This document shows, piece after piece, positions 1 through 5,685 of a stretch of 6,093 nt of DNA. This stretch comes from Chloroflexia bacterium (GTDB lineage Bacteria > Chloroflexota > Chloroflexia > Thermomicrobiales > JALYUS01), in contig JAICJW010000280.1 of the NCBI GenBank assembly GCA_025928215.1, positions 1 through 6,093 on the forward strand. The letters run 5' to 3'. Position numbers and translations under genes: made by a program. The notes beneath the pieces were generated by a model, which saw nothing but the letters and a program-made list of their open reading frames with translations, had not been told where the DNA came from and searched no databases. The first letter of the stretch is position 1. Each line of letters begins with the position of its first letter.

Positions 1-691
1 TCACTTCCGCGCCGACATAGAAGAGGAGAAAGATCGCCGCCAGCCAGACCAGCCGCAGGCGGAGTGTGTCAGTGAGCAAGCCCTTTCCGGCACCCTGCGT
101 GACGGGATGCCGCGAATCGGTCGGGCCGGTGTCGAAGAGTGCGCCGAAGCCAGTCAGGAGCATCAGGCCGCATAGCGCCCAGAGGGCATAGACGGTGTTC
201 CACAGCTGGCCCGCCGCCAGCACACCGGACGCAATGATCGGGCCGAGAAAACCGCCGATGCCGTAGAAGGCATGCAGATTGTTGAGCAGCGTCGTCTTCT
301 CGGGCAGGCCGGTGATATAGGTGTTCAGCCCGGCATCAATGAGGGCGAAGCCGAACCCCAACCCGAGCATCGTCGCCAGCAGGAGCGCGAATGGCGGTTG
401 CAGGCTGACGCTGCCTGCGCCCAGTGCGAAGGCGACGGCCCCGAGCATGAGAAAGCGCCGCTGACCCAGGAGGGCGACGAGTAGTCCGCTGCTGAACGCC
501 GCGGCGATGTATCCCGTGGTGAGGGCAAGGAAGATCAGGCTGATCACGCCCTTGCCGACGCCGTAGTGTGCTTGCAGGCTCGGCAGCAACACGCCCGTCG
601 CGCCATCCGTCGCGCCGATCAGGATGAACGCGGCGAATGAGGCCGCGATACGCCGCCGCACGGCGGGAGAGCGTGCCGCAGGGCGGTTCAT
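1..691 (-). CDS. MFS transporter, N-terminal part (runs off left edge)
   Basis: This is the N-terminal 230 residues of a Major Facilitator Superfamily permease; the frame stays open to base 2, so the C-terminal half lies outside the window. Translation from the ATG at 691 gives about seven hydrophobic segments, roughly at residues 14-34, 48-68, 79-97, 101-121, 141-160, 166-183 and 213-230, consistent with the first half plus TM7 of a 12-TM carrier. The segment LLNNLHAFYGIGGFLGP (135-151) and the TM7 start FLLFYVGAEV (221-230) resemble the FucP/MFSD4-like sugar-carrier branch. The usual loop 2-3 motif is degenerate (ALLGQRR, lacking the Asp). A basic N-terminus (RRR at 12-14) before TM1 fits a cytoplasmic start. 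The start lies 5 nt after the stop of the upstream acetyltransferase and has no clear Shine-Dalgarno, which suggests translational coupling in one operon. The substrate cannot be told; sugar uptake or drug efflux are both possible. Confidence 0.88.
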   Translation of the reverse strand, partial: MNRPAARSPAVRRRIAASFAAFILIGATDGATGVLLPSLQAHYGVGKGVISLIFLALTTGYIAAAFSSGLLVALLGQRRFLMLGAVAFALGAGSVSLQPPFALLLATMLGLGFGFALIDAGLNTYITGLPEKTTLLNNLHAFYGIGGFLGPIIASGVLAAGQLWNTVYALWALCGLMLLTGFGALFDTGPTDSRHPVTQGAGKGLLTDTLRLRLVWLAAIFLLFYVGAEV

Positions 692-696
692 CGGGT

Positions 697-1194
697 TTAT
701 CGCGATTGCGGGTTCGATGCGGGCGCGAGCCCATGTGCCGGGTCAATCGCCATCATCGTGACGGGATGCCCCTCGAAATGTTCCTCCGCGATCATCTGCC
801 AGCCGAGTTTCGCATACAACCCTTGTGCGTCCGGCGTGTACAAATAGAGCCGCATGACGCCCATCGCTGCCGCTTGCCCCACGGCATGCTGTACGAGCGC
901 GCTGGCCACTCCCCGCCCGCGCGCGGTGGGTGTGACATAGACGCTGGCGAGCCAGGGCGTAAGTTCGCGATGGATGCTCATGTCGTCCTCGACCAATGAT
1001 GCCGTTCCGAGCGGTTCGTCGCCTTCCAGGGCGATGTACGTGGTCGGGAGGCGATCGGGGTTCGTCTGATCGCGGAGGCTCGCGACCCGGGCGGCGAGCG
1101 AGTCGTCCGCGTCGAGGTGGCCCCACTCGCCCCACTGCCAGCGCGCGACGATCTCAACGAGAGCGGGGTGATCGGCGATATTCTCGATGCGCAC
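697..1194 (-). CDS. GNAT-family N-acetyltransferase
   Basis: A cytoplasmic acetyltransferase expected to move an acetyl group from acetyl-CoA to an amine; the substrate is unknown. With the start at 1194 it has 165 residues, normal for a single GNAT domain. The acetyl-CoA pyrophosphate-binding motif A is clear: strand ASVYVTP (83-89), then R92-G-R-G95-V-A97, matching R/Q-x-x-G-x-G/A, followed by helix ASALVQHAV. Motif B-like LYAKLGW (126-132) closes the fold. The segment ELTPWLASVYV before motif A is typical of the family. An in-frame ATG lies upstream at 1221, but the strong AGGAGG at 1209-1204 sits inside that longer reading and points to GTG 1194 (9-nt spacing) or TTG 1197 (6-nt spacing). 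The stop TAA (699-697) is 5 nt before the MFS transporter start, so the two are probably one operon. Pairing an acetyltransferase with a permease hints at detoxification, but this is only an inference. Confidence 0.9.
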   Translation of the reverse strand: MRIENIADHPALVEIVARWQWGEWGHLDADDSLAARVASLRDQTNPDRLPTTYIALEGDEPLGTASLVEDDMSIHRELTPWLASVYVTPTARGRGVASALVQHAVGQAAAMGVMRLYLYTPDAQGLYAKLGWQMIAEEHFEGHPVTMMAIDPAHGLAPASNPQSR

Positions 1195-1203
1195 CAACGG
1201 CTT

Positions 1204-1209
1204 CCTCCT
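1204..1209 (-). promoter_or_regulatory. Shine-Dalgarno AGGAGG that sets the acetyltransferase start
   Basis: The minus strand reads AAGGAGGAAG here, a near-perfect Shine-Dalgarno. It is 6 nt before an in-frame TTG (1197) and 9 nt before an in-frame GTG (1194). The in-frame ATG at 1221 lies upstream of it, with no Shine-Dalgarno of its own. This favours the shorter protein beginning M-R-I-E-N-I. Confidence 0.75.
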
Positions 1210-1235
1210 TATCGCACTCATCCTGACGCGCGGAT

Positions 1236-1244
1236 GTCATACCA
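1236..1244 (-). promoter_or_regulatory. Possible extended -10 for the acetyltransferase/MFS operon
   Basis: The minus strand reads TGGTATGAC: an extended -10 (TG-N) before TATGAC, which matches TATAAT at 4 of 6 positions. No good -35 lies 16-18 nt upstream, which extended -10 promoters can tolerate. A transcript starting near 1229 would have a leader of about 35 nt containing the Shine-Dalgarno at 1209-1204. The same transcript would begin only about 8 nt before the ATG at 1221, another reason to prefer the downstream start. Judged by eye only. Confidence 0.35.
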
Positions 1245-1261
1245 CATTTTCATCGTTCACA

Positions 1262-1291
1262 TTGCGTTTCTCGCCGATCGGTCACTACAAT
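1262..1291 (+). promoter_or_regulatory. Candidate sigma-70 promoter for the molybdenum hydroxylase gene
   Basis: TACAAT at 1286-1291 matches the -10 consensus at 5 of 6 positions. TTGCGT at 1262-1267, 18 nt upstream, shares the TTG of a -35 but matches only 3 of 6. The surrounding stretch (about 1235-1295) is visibly more AT-rich than the flanking genes. Transcription would begin near 1298 and give a leader of about 69 nt before the ATG at 1367. It faces away from the acetyltransferase operon, so 1195-1366 is a divergent control region. Confidence 0.4.
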
Positions 1292-1310
1292 CATCCTCGA
1301 CAGCACCCGA

Positions 1311-1320
1311 CGGCGCGCCG
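1311..1320. repeat. 10-bp perfect palindrome in the hydroxylase leader
   Basis: CGGCGCGCCG is its own reverse complement. It lies about 13 nt downstream of the predicted transcription start and 46 nt before the ATG at 1367. It is followed by ATGCG (1322-1326) and CGCAT (1335-1339), a second short dyad with an 8-nt loop. An operator or leader structure is possible, but in DNA this GC-rich a short palindrome can arise by chance. Confidence 0.25.
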
Positions 1321-1366
1321 AATGCGCAGCCTGCCGCATCGCCCGCGATGAAATGAGGGAAGAGCC

Positions 1367-3691
1367 ATGGTTCACAGCCGCTTCATTGGTGCGCGCGTTA
1401 AGCGGAAGGAAGATCCGCGTCTCATCACCGGCAGTTCCACCTATGTGGACGATTTGCGCCCGCCACGCACCGCGCACATGGCCGTTCTTCGGAGCATCTA
1501 TGCCCATGCCCGCATCGTGCGGGTGGACCTCTCCGCCGCGCTGGCCCATCCCGGCGTGATCGCAGCCTACGATGGCGCGGCATTCCGCACCCTTTGCGGG
1601 CCGCTGCCGGGAAGAGAGGGCGAAGCCATTCCCGGTATGAGCGGCTTCGTTCCGCCAACGATCTGGCCGGTGGCCGCGGAACGCGTCCGCTATGTCGGTG
1701 AGCCGGTGGCGATTGTCGTGGCGGCGGATCGCTACATCGCGCGGGACGCGCTCGACCGCATCACCGTCGAGTACGCCCCGCTCCCTGCCGTCGTGGACGC
1801 GGAAGCCGCGCTCGCGCCGGATGCGCCGCAACTCTACGACGAAGCGCCGGGGAATGTCGCCTTCATCTGGCGGCACACGCACGGCGACGCGGCGGCGGCC
1901 TTCGCGGTGGCTCCCGTCGTCGTCGCGCAACGGATGGTCAATCAGCGGATCGCGGCAGTGCCGATGGAGCCACGCGCGATCCTCGCCCAGCCCGACCCGC
2001 TGAATGGCGGGCTGATCGTCACGACCTCGACGCAGAACCCGCACGGCGTGCGCAAGCAACTTGCCGCCCTCACCCACCTCCCCGAAACCCTCATCCGCGT
2101 GATTGCCCCGGAGGTTGGCGGCGGCTTCGGCGTCAAGTCCGGCGTCTATCCCGAGGATGCGATGATCGCCGTGCTCGCGCTGCATCTCCGTCGCCCGATC
2201 AAATGGACCGAGACGCGCGGCGAGAGTCTCGGCACGACGCAACACGGGCGCGGGCAGGTGGCGGAGGTCTCCGTCGCGGCGCACGCAGATGGTGAGATCA
2301 CGGCGCTGCGTCTGCGTGTGCTCGCCAACCTGGGCGGCTTCCCGCGCGGCCTCTTCGTACCGATTCTCACGGGGCGCATGATGAACGGCGTCTACCGCTA
2401 CGCGAACATCGAGTTGGAGATCACCGGCGTCTACACCAATACGATGGCGACGGGAGCATATCGCGGGGCGGGGCGACCGGAGGCCGCCTACTACATCGAG
2501 CGGATCATGGACCTGCTCGCGCGGGAACTCGACATGTCGCCAATCGAAATTCGTCGGCGCAACTTCATTCCACCCGACGCGTTCCCTTACGCCACCGCCA
2601 CGGGGCTGACGTACGACAGCGGCGACTACGATACGGCGCTCACCCGCGTGCTCGCATTCGCCGGCTACGACGCACTGCGCGATGAGCAGGCACGGCTGCG
2701 CGCGGCGGGGCGGTATCTCGGTATCGGCCTCGTGACGGCGACGGAGATCAGCGGCGGCGGGCCATTCGAGAGCGCCGATGTGCGCGTTGAACCGAGCGGC
2801 GCCGTCACTGTCTCGACCGGCATCTCTCCGCACGGTCAGGGCGAGGAGACGACCTTCGCGCAGATCGTCGCCGACGAACTCGGCGTCGCGATGGCGGACA
2901 TCATCGTCGTGCATGGCGATACGGCCCGGACGCCGCCCGGTATCGGCACCTTTGGCTCGCGCGGGCTGGTGGTCGGCGGCTCGGCGCTAGTCCGCGCGCT
3001 CGAATCGGTGAAGGAGAAAGCGCGCCGGATCGCCGCGCACCTCCTGGAGGCCGCGCCGGAGGATATCCAGTTCCGCGACGGGCGGTTCGGTGTGGCGGGC
3101 GCCGCCGACCGCTCCGTCACGCTGAAGGAGATCGCCGCCGCAGCCTATGGCGGCCAGCGATTACCGACGGACATCAGTTCCGGCCTTGAATCGGTCGAGT
3201 TTTTCCGGCCCGAACTCTCCGCCTTCCCCTTCAGCGCGGATATCTGCGTCGTCGAGGTGGACGCGGAGACCGGCATCGTGACCTTGCGGAACTACTTCAC
3301 GGTGGACGACTGCGGCCGGGTGATGAGTCCGATGCTCGTGGAGGGCCAGATTCACGGCGGCTTGGCGCAAGGCATCGCGCAGGCGCTCTGGGAGGAGGTC
3401 GTCTACGATGCGAGCGGGCAATTAGTCACGGGATCGCTGATGGACTACGCGGTGCCGACGGCCCGTGCTTTTCCGCGGTTCGCGACGACGCACACGGAGA
3501 CGCTGACGGCGTTCAATCCGCTCGGCGCGAAGGGGATCGGCGAACTGGCGACGGTCAGCGCGCCGCCTGCCGTCGTCAACGCGGTGCTGGATGCGCTCGC
3601 GCCATTCGGCATCAAGCACCTCGACATGCCGTTGCATGCCGAACGCATCTGGCAGGCGATCCAGAACGCGGGGAGAATGCCGGTGCATTGA
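1367..3691 (+). CDS. Xanthine dehydrogenase/CO dehydrogenase-family molybdopterin-binding large subunit (form II CoxL-like)
   Basis: A complete 774-residue catalytic subunit of a molybdenum hydroxylase, close to the usual 750-810 residues of CoxL-type subunits. These enzymes oxidise a substrate with water and pass electrons to 2Fe-2S and FAD subunits. Residues about 18-125 form the alpha/beta-hammerhead domain; the molybdenum cofactor-binding domains follow (about 140-380 and 400-690). Visible cofactor-loop motifs are QNPHGVRKQL from Q223, GGGFGVK (251-257), AYRGAGR (364-370), HGQGEETT (489-496) and KGIGE with the presumed catalytic Glu726. AYRGAGR is the form II signature; the AYxCSFR of true form I CO dehydrogenase is absent, so CO oxidation should not be assumed. 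Aldehyde, purine or N-heterocycle oxidation are alternatives. The ATG at 1367 follows GAGGGA (1355-1360) at 6-nt spacing. No FAD (CoxM-like) or iron-sulfur (CoxS-like) gene is adjacent: the upstream gene is divergent and the downstream gene convergent. No signal peptide is seen, so it is cytoplasmic. Confidence 0.95.
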   Translation: MVHSRFIGARVKRKEDPRLITGSSTYVDDLRPPRTAHMAVLRSIYAHARIVRVDLSAALAHPGVIAAYDGAAFRTLCGPLPGREGEAIPGMSGFVPPTIWPVAAERVRYVGEPVAIVVAADRYIARDALDRITVEYAPLPAVVDAEAALAPDAPQLYDEAPGNVAFIWRHTHGDAAAAFAVAPVVVAQRMVNQRIAAVPMEPRAILAQPDPLNGGLIVTTSTQNPHGVRKQLAALTHLPETLIRVIAPEVGGGFGVKSGVYPEDAMIAVLALHLRRPIKWTETRGESLGTTQHGRGQVAEVSVAAHADGEITALRLRVLANLGGFPRGLFVPILTGRMMNGVYRYANIELEITGVYTNTMATGAYRGAGRPEAAYYIERIMDLLARELDMSPIEIRRRNFIPPDAFPYATATGLTYDSGDYDTALTRVLAFAGYDALRDEQARLRAAGRYLGIGLVTATEISGGGPFESADVRVEPSGAVTVSTGISPHGQGEETTFAQIVADELGVAMADIIVVHGDTARTPPGIGTFGSRGLVVGGSALVRALESVKEKARRIAAHLLEAAPEDIQFRDGRFGVAGAADRSVTLKEIAAAAYGGQRLPTDISSGLESVEFFRPELSAFPFSADICVVEVDAETGIVTLRNYFTVDDCGRVMSPMLVEGQIHGGLAQGIAQALWEEVVYDASGQLVTGSLMDYAVPTARAFPRFATTHTETLTAFNPLGAKGIGELATVSAPPAVVNAVLDALAPFGIKHLDMPLHAERIWQAIQNAGRMPVH

Positions 3692-3700
3692 GAGCCATTA

Positions 3701-3723
3701 AACGGCAACGCATCACTGCCGTT
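3701..3723. terminator. Possible bidirectional terminator stem between convergent genes
   Basis: AACGGCA (3701-3707) and TGCCGTT (3717-3723) form a perfect 7-bp stem around a 9-nt loop. It sits in the 31-nt gap between the converging hydroxylase and methyltransferase genes, and its right arm reaches the first base of the methyltransferase stop codon (TGA, 3725-3723). The plus strand has no T-run after the stem; the minus strand continues with the right arm's TT into TAAT, a weak tail. Position and symmetry favour a shared terminator, but the missing T-tract keeps confidence moderate. Confidence 0.45.
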
Positions 3724-4535
3724 CAGGGCTTGCGTCCCCATACCTGAAAGAGGAGTTGCCGCACCACCACGGTGTTCGGGTCGTCCAAATGGCGTCCCAA
3801 CGCATCCATCGTGGCATCCAGTTCTTCGGTAGTGAACAGTCCGCGGGCGAGCATCTTTTCTCGCACTGATTGCGTCATGGCCAGCAGGTGTGTCCGCCGA
3901 TACTCGCCGGGTCGGTCCGCCTTGATCTGCATTTCCACCTGCACATCCACCAGCCCTGCCTCCCGCAGCAACCCCGGCAGCTTCCGCCCGAGGAAGTAGT
4001 CAACGCCGCCCTCTGTGAGGACGGCCCGCAGGGCGGCGAGCAGGGCGTCCCACGCGGGATGGGGCGGCTCACAGAGCCACGAAACCTGGTCAATCTCCTG
4101 CGCGGCGACGATGCCCCCGGGGCGGGCGAGGGCGACCATCTCTCTCAGCATCCGCTCGGGATCGGGCTGCTGAATGATCGCAAGCCGCTCGTGGACGAAG
4201 TCGAAGGAGGCGCGCGGCAGGCCGGTGGCGTTGGCATCCGCCTGCACATACTCGACATTGGTCAGGCCGCGCTCGCTGGCGATAGCACGCCCCATGGCGG
4301 CGAAGCGCGGCTCGCGCTCCAGCCCGACGACCGTGCCGGCCGGGCCGACACGCTCGGACAGACGATCGAGGATGCCGAGGGGGCCGCAGCCAATGTCAAT
4401 GGCGCGCCAGCCGGGTTGGATGCCGACGCGGTCGAGCAGCCAGCGGGCTTCGACGTCAAAGCCCTCGATCTGCCGGAGTAATCGCTGCTGCTCGGTGTCA
4501 GTGCCGCCGAGGACGTACTCGCCGGAAGGTGCCAT
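3723..4535 (-). CDS. Class I SAM-dependent methyltransferase (UbiE/type 11-like)
   Basis: A complete 270-residue cytoplasmic methyltransferase that should use S-adenosylmethionine; the acceptor is not identifiable. The Rossmann core lies at about residues 35-150. Motif I is AIDIGCGPLG (45-54), the acidic residue after strand 2 is in GLEREP (E73), QADANATGLP (98-107) carries the adenine-contact Asp100, FDFVHERLAI (111-120) is motif II, and LARPGGIVAAQE (136-147) is the motif III strand. Residues about 150-270 form a C-terminal cap of helices, typical of small-molecule methyltransferases. The N-terminal segment about 8-35 (VLGGTDTEQQRLLRQ) recurs in this group. The ATG at 4535 has AAGGAA (4546-4541) 5-6 nt upstream, a good Shine-Dalgarno. 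The gene is transcribed alone, convergent with the hydroxylase and divergent from proline dehydrogenase, so context gives no clue to the substrate. Confidence 0.93.
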   Translation of the reverse strand: MAPSGEYVLGGTDTEQQRLLRQIEGFDVEARWLLDRVGIQPGWRAIDIGCGPLGILDRLSERVGPAGTVVGLEREPRFAAMGRAIASERGLTNVEYVQADANATGLPRASFDFVHERLAIIQQPDPERMLREMVALARPGGIVAAQEIDQVSWLCEPPHPAWDALLAALRAVLTEGGVDYFLGRKLPGLLREAGLVDVQVEMQIKADRPGEYRRTHLLAMTQSVREKMLARGLFTTEELDATMDALGRHLDDPNTVVVRQLLFQVWGRKP

Positions 4536-4570
4536 ACTGATTCCTTTCGCTTCGTTGAGTAACGGGGATC

Positions 4571-4576
4571 AGTATA
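4571..4576 (-). promoter_or_regulatory. Candidate -10 box (TATACT) for the methyltransferase
   Basis: The minus strand reads GGGTATACTG, with TATACT matching TATAAT at 5 of 6 positions. Transcription would start near 4564, leaving a leader of about 29 nt that contains the Shine-Dalgarno at 4546-4541. No consensus -35 is found at 16-18 nt spacing. The box is the mirror image of the one at 4670-4675. Confidence 0.45.
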
Positions 4577-4578
4577 CC

Positions 4579-4594
4579 CGATGATCGAGCATCG
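4579..4594. repeat. Interrupted dyad CGATG-N6-CATCG upstream of the methyltransferase
   Basis: CGATG (4579-4583) and CATCG (4590-4594) are exact inverted repeats separated by 6 nt. The dyad occupies the space between -10 and -35 of the predicted methyltransferase promoter, where a repressor could act. Arms of five bases are short, so it may be chance. Confidence 0.22.
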
Positions 4595-4669
4595 CCGGAG
4601 ATTTCAACAGCCCAGTGGTTTTGCAACCGATCCTGAAGCCTTCACGCGCCGATGCGGGAGCAGGTACGG

Positions 4670-4675
4670 TATACT
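4670..4675 (+). promoter_or_regulatory. Candidate -10 box (TATACT) for proline dehydrogenase
   Basis: TATACT within GGTATACTG (4668-4676) matches the -10 consensus at 5 of 6 positions and points toward proline dehydrogenase. Transcription would begin near 4682, giving a leader of about 66 nt. No consensus -35 stands 16-18 nt upstream, as for the mirrored box on the other strand. The rest of the 4536-4747 region shows no additional coding sequence I can support. Confidence 0.42.
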
Positions 4676-4747
4676 GGGAAATACGGTGACTCCGGCTAGC
4701 AGAGGGCGCCTGTTGGAGCATCATCGCCAGAAAGTGAGCCAAAGCCG

Positions 4748-5659
4748 ATGGGTTCCGTCCTCCGTCCGCTCTTCATCTCCGCTTCTCGCTCGTCCCGTGC
4801 CGAACACCTCGTCCGCTCTTCCCCGCTCACGCAGCCGCTCGTCTCCCGCTTCGTCGCCGGTGAAACGTTTGCCGCCGCCCGCGCCACCGCCGAGCAACTG
4901 GCGCGCAAGGGGTTGCTCATCACCTACGACCATCTCGGCGAGGCAGTCGCGGACGAGGGCGCTGTCCGGAGTGTGGTCGAGGAATACCGGACCTATTTCG
5001 CGGTCGCGCCGCGCGGGACGCATTTCTCGCTCAAACTCTCCCAACTCGGCCTGAGCGTTCGCGAATCGCTCGCGAAGGATTCGCTGATCGCGCTCTGCAC
5101 CGAAGCGGCGCGCTACGATCACCGCATCCGCGTGGACATGGAAGAATCCGCGACGATTGACGCGACGCTCCGGCTCGTTGAAGCGGCGCGCCCGCATGGT
5201 GGCGACCCCGGCGTCGTCATTCAGGCGATGCTCCGCCGCGCGCCGGATTTGCTGCAATGGGCGATTGACCGCGATGTCCGCGTGCGGTTGGTGAAGGGGG
5301 CGTACAAGGAACCGGAGGCGGTCGCCTGGCAGGGGCGCGAGCCGATCCGCCGCGCCTATCTCGCCCTGCTCGGCCCGCTGCTCGCCAGGAGCCGCGCCCC
5401 GGCCGTCGCGACGCACGACGATGTACTGCTCGGCGGCGCGGCGCAGATCGCCTCACAATTCGACACACCGTACGAGGTGCAGTTCCTTTACGGTGTGCGT
5501 CAGGAGCTTGCCCAGCAGATCGCGCGGCGCGGCGTCCCGGTGCGCATCTATACGCCGTTCGGCGATGCCTGGTACCCGTATTTCATGCGCCGCCTCGCCG
5601 AACGCCCGCAGAATGTCGGCTTCTTCCTGCGGCAGGTCATGGACAGGACGAAGGAGTGA
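4748..5659 (+). CDS. Proline dehydrogenase (monofunctional PRODH)
   Basis: Catalyses the FAD-dependent oxidation of L-proline to delta-1-pyrroline-5-carboxylate, the first step of proline catabolism, passing electrons to the quinone pool, usually at the inner face of the membrane. The 303 residues match monofunctional PRODH of the Thermus/Deinococcus type, not bifunctional PutA. The beta8-alpha8 barrel motifs appear in order: SLKLSQLGL (94-102), RVDMEESATIDATL (128-141), IQAMLRR (158-164), RLVKGAYKEP (180-189, Lys183 expected at the flavin), ATHD (221-224), EVQFLYGVR (243-251), RIYTPFG (266-272) and YPYFMRRLAERPQN (276-289). Arg281 and Arg282 correspond to the pair that binds the proline carboxylate. 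The ATG at 4748 is the only sensible start before the conserved region; its Shine-Dalgarno is weak (GTGAG at 4734-4738). No P5C dehydrogenase gene is adjacent, whereas many bacteria keep the two together. Confidence 0.95.
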   Translation: MGSVLRPLFISASRSSRAEHLVRSSPLTQPLVSRFVAGETFAAARATAEQLARKGLLITYDHLGEAVADEGAVRSVVEEYRTYFAVAPRGTHFSLKLSQLGLSVRESLAKDSLIALCTEAARYDHRIRVDMEESATIDATLRLVEAARPHGGDPGVVIQAMLRRAPDLLQWAIDRDVRVRLVKGAYKEPEAVAWQGREPIRRAYLALLGPLLARSRAPAVATHDDVLLGGAAQIASQFDTPYEVQFLYGVRQELAQQIARRGVPVRIYTPFGDAWYPYFMRRLAERPQNVGFFLRQVMDRTKE

Positions 5660-5660
5660 G

Positions 5661-5685
5661 GCGGGCGTAACCCGCGTCTTCCTTT
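5661..5685 (+). terminator. Possible weak terminator after proline dehydrogenase
   Basis: GCGGG (5661-5665) and CCCGC (5671-5675) make a 5-bp all-GC stem with a 5-nt loop, followed by GTCTTCCTTT, a moderately T-rich tail. It starts 1 nt after the proline dehydrogenase stop and fills most of the 24-nt gap to the converging gene. The stem is short. On the opposite strand no T-rich tail follows it, so it would serve the plus strand only. Confidence 0.4.

Noticed and set aside
1256..1261. TTCACA as a -35 for the hydroxylase promoter
   Set aside because: It matches the consensus at 5 of 6 positions, but its spacing to TACAAT is 24 nt, and no -10 lies 17 nt downstream of it.
1234..1356. A 40-residue upstream frame starting at ATG 1234 and ending 10 nt before the hydroxylase start
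   Set aside because: It has no Shine-Dalgarno, its ATG lies upstream of the predicted promoter -10 (1286-1291), and the peptide has low-complexity Ser/Ala/Pro content. A leader peptide is not supported.
1250..2914. A 554-codon open frame on the minus strand, antisense to the molybdenum hydroxylase
   Set aside because: It is rich in Arg, His and Asp, has no recognisable domain and lies wholly opposite a gene with all family motifs. Stop-free antisense frames are common opposite high-GC genes.
1367..3691. Identification as a true aerobic CO dehydrogenase (CoxL)
   Set aside because: The form I active-site motif AYxCSFR is missing; the protein has AYRGAGR instead and no CoxM or CoxS neighbours.
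3870..4481. A 203-codon plus-strand frame opposite the methyltransferase
   Set aside because: No domain is visible and the minus strand has a full set of SAM-binding motifs with a good Shine-Dalgarno.
4581..5054. A 157-codon plus-strand frame overlapping the start of proline dehydrogenase
   Set aside because: It is Ser/Arg/Pro-rich, has no Shine-Dalgarno and ends inside proline dehydrogenase in another frame; its first part spans the promoter region.
4721..5416. A 231-codon minus-strand frame opposite proline dehydrogenase
   Set aside because: The Arg- and Ala-rich composition lacks any motif, and the sense strand encodes a complete proline dehydrogenase; it is a shadow frame.
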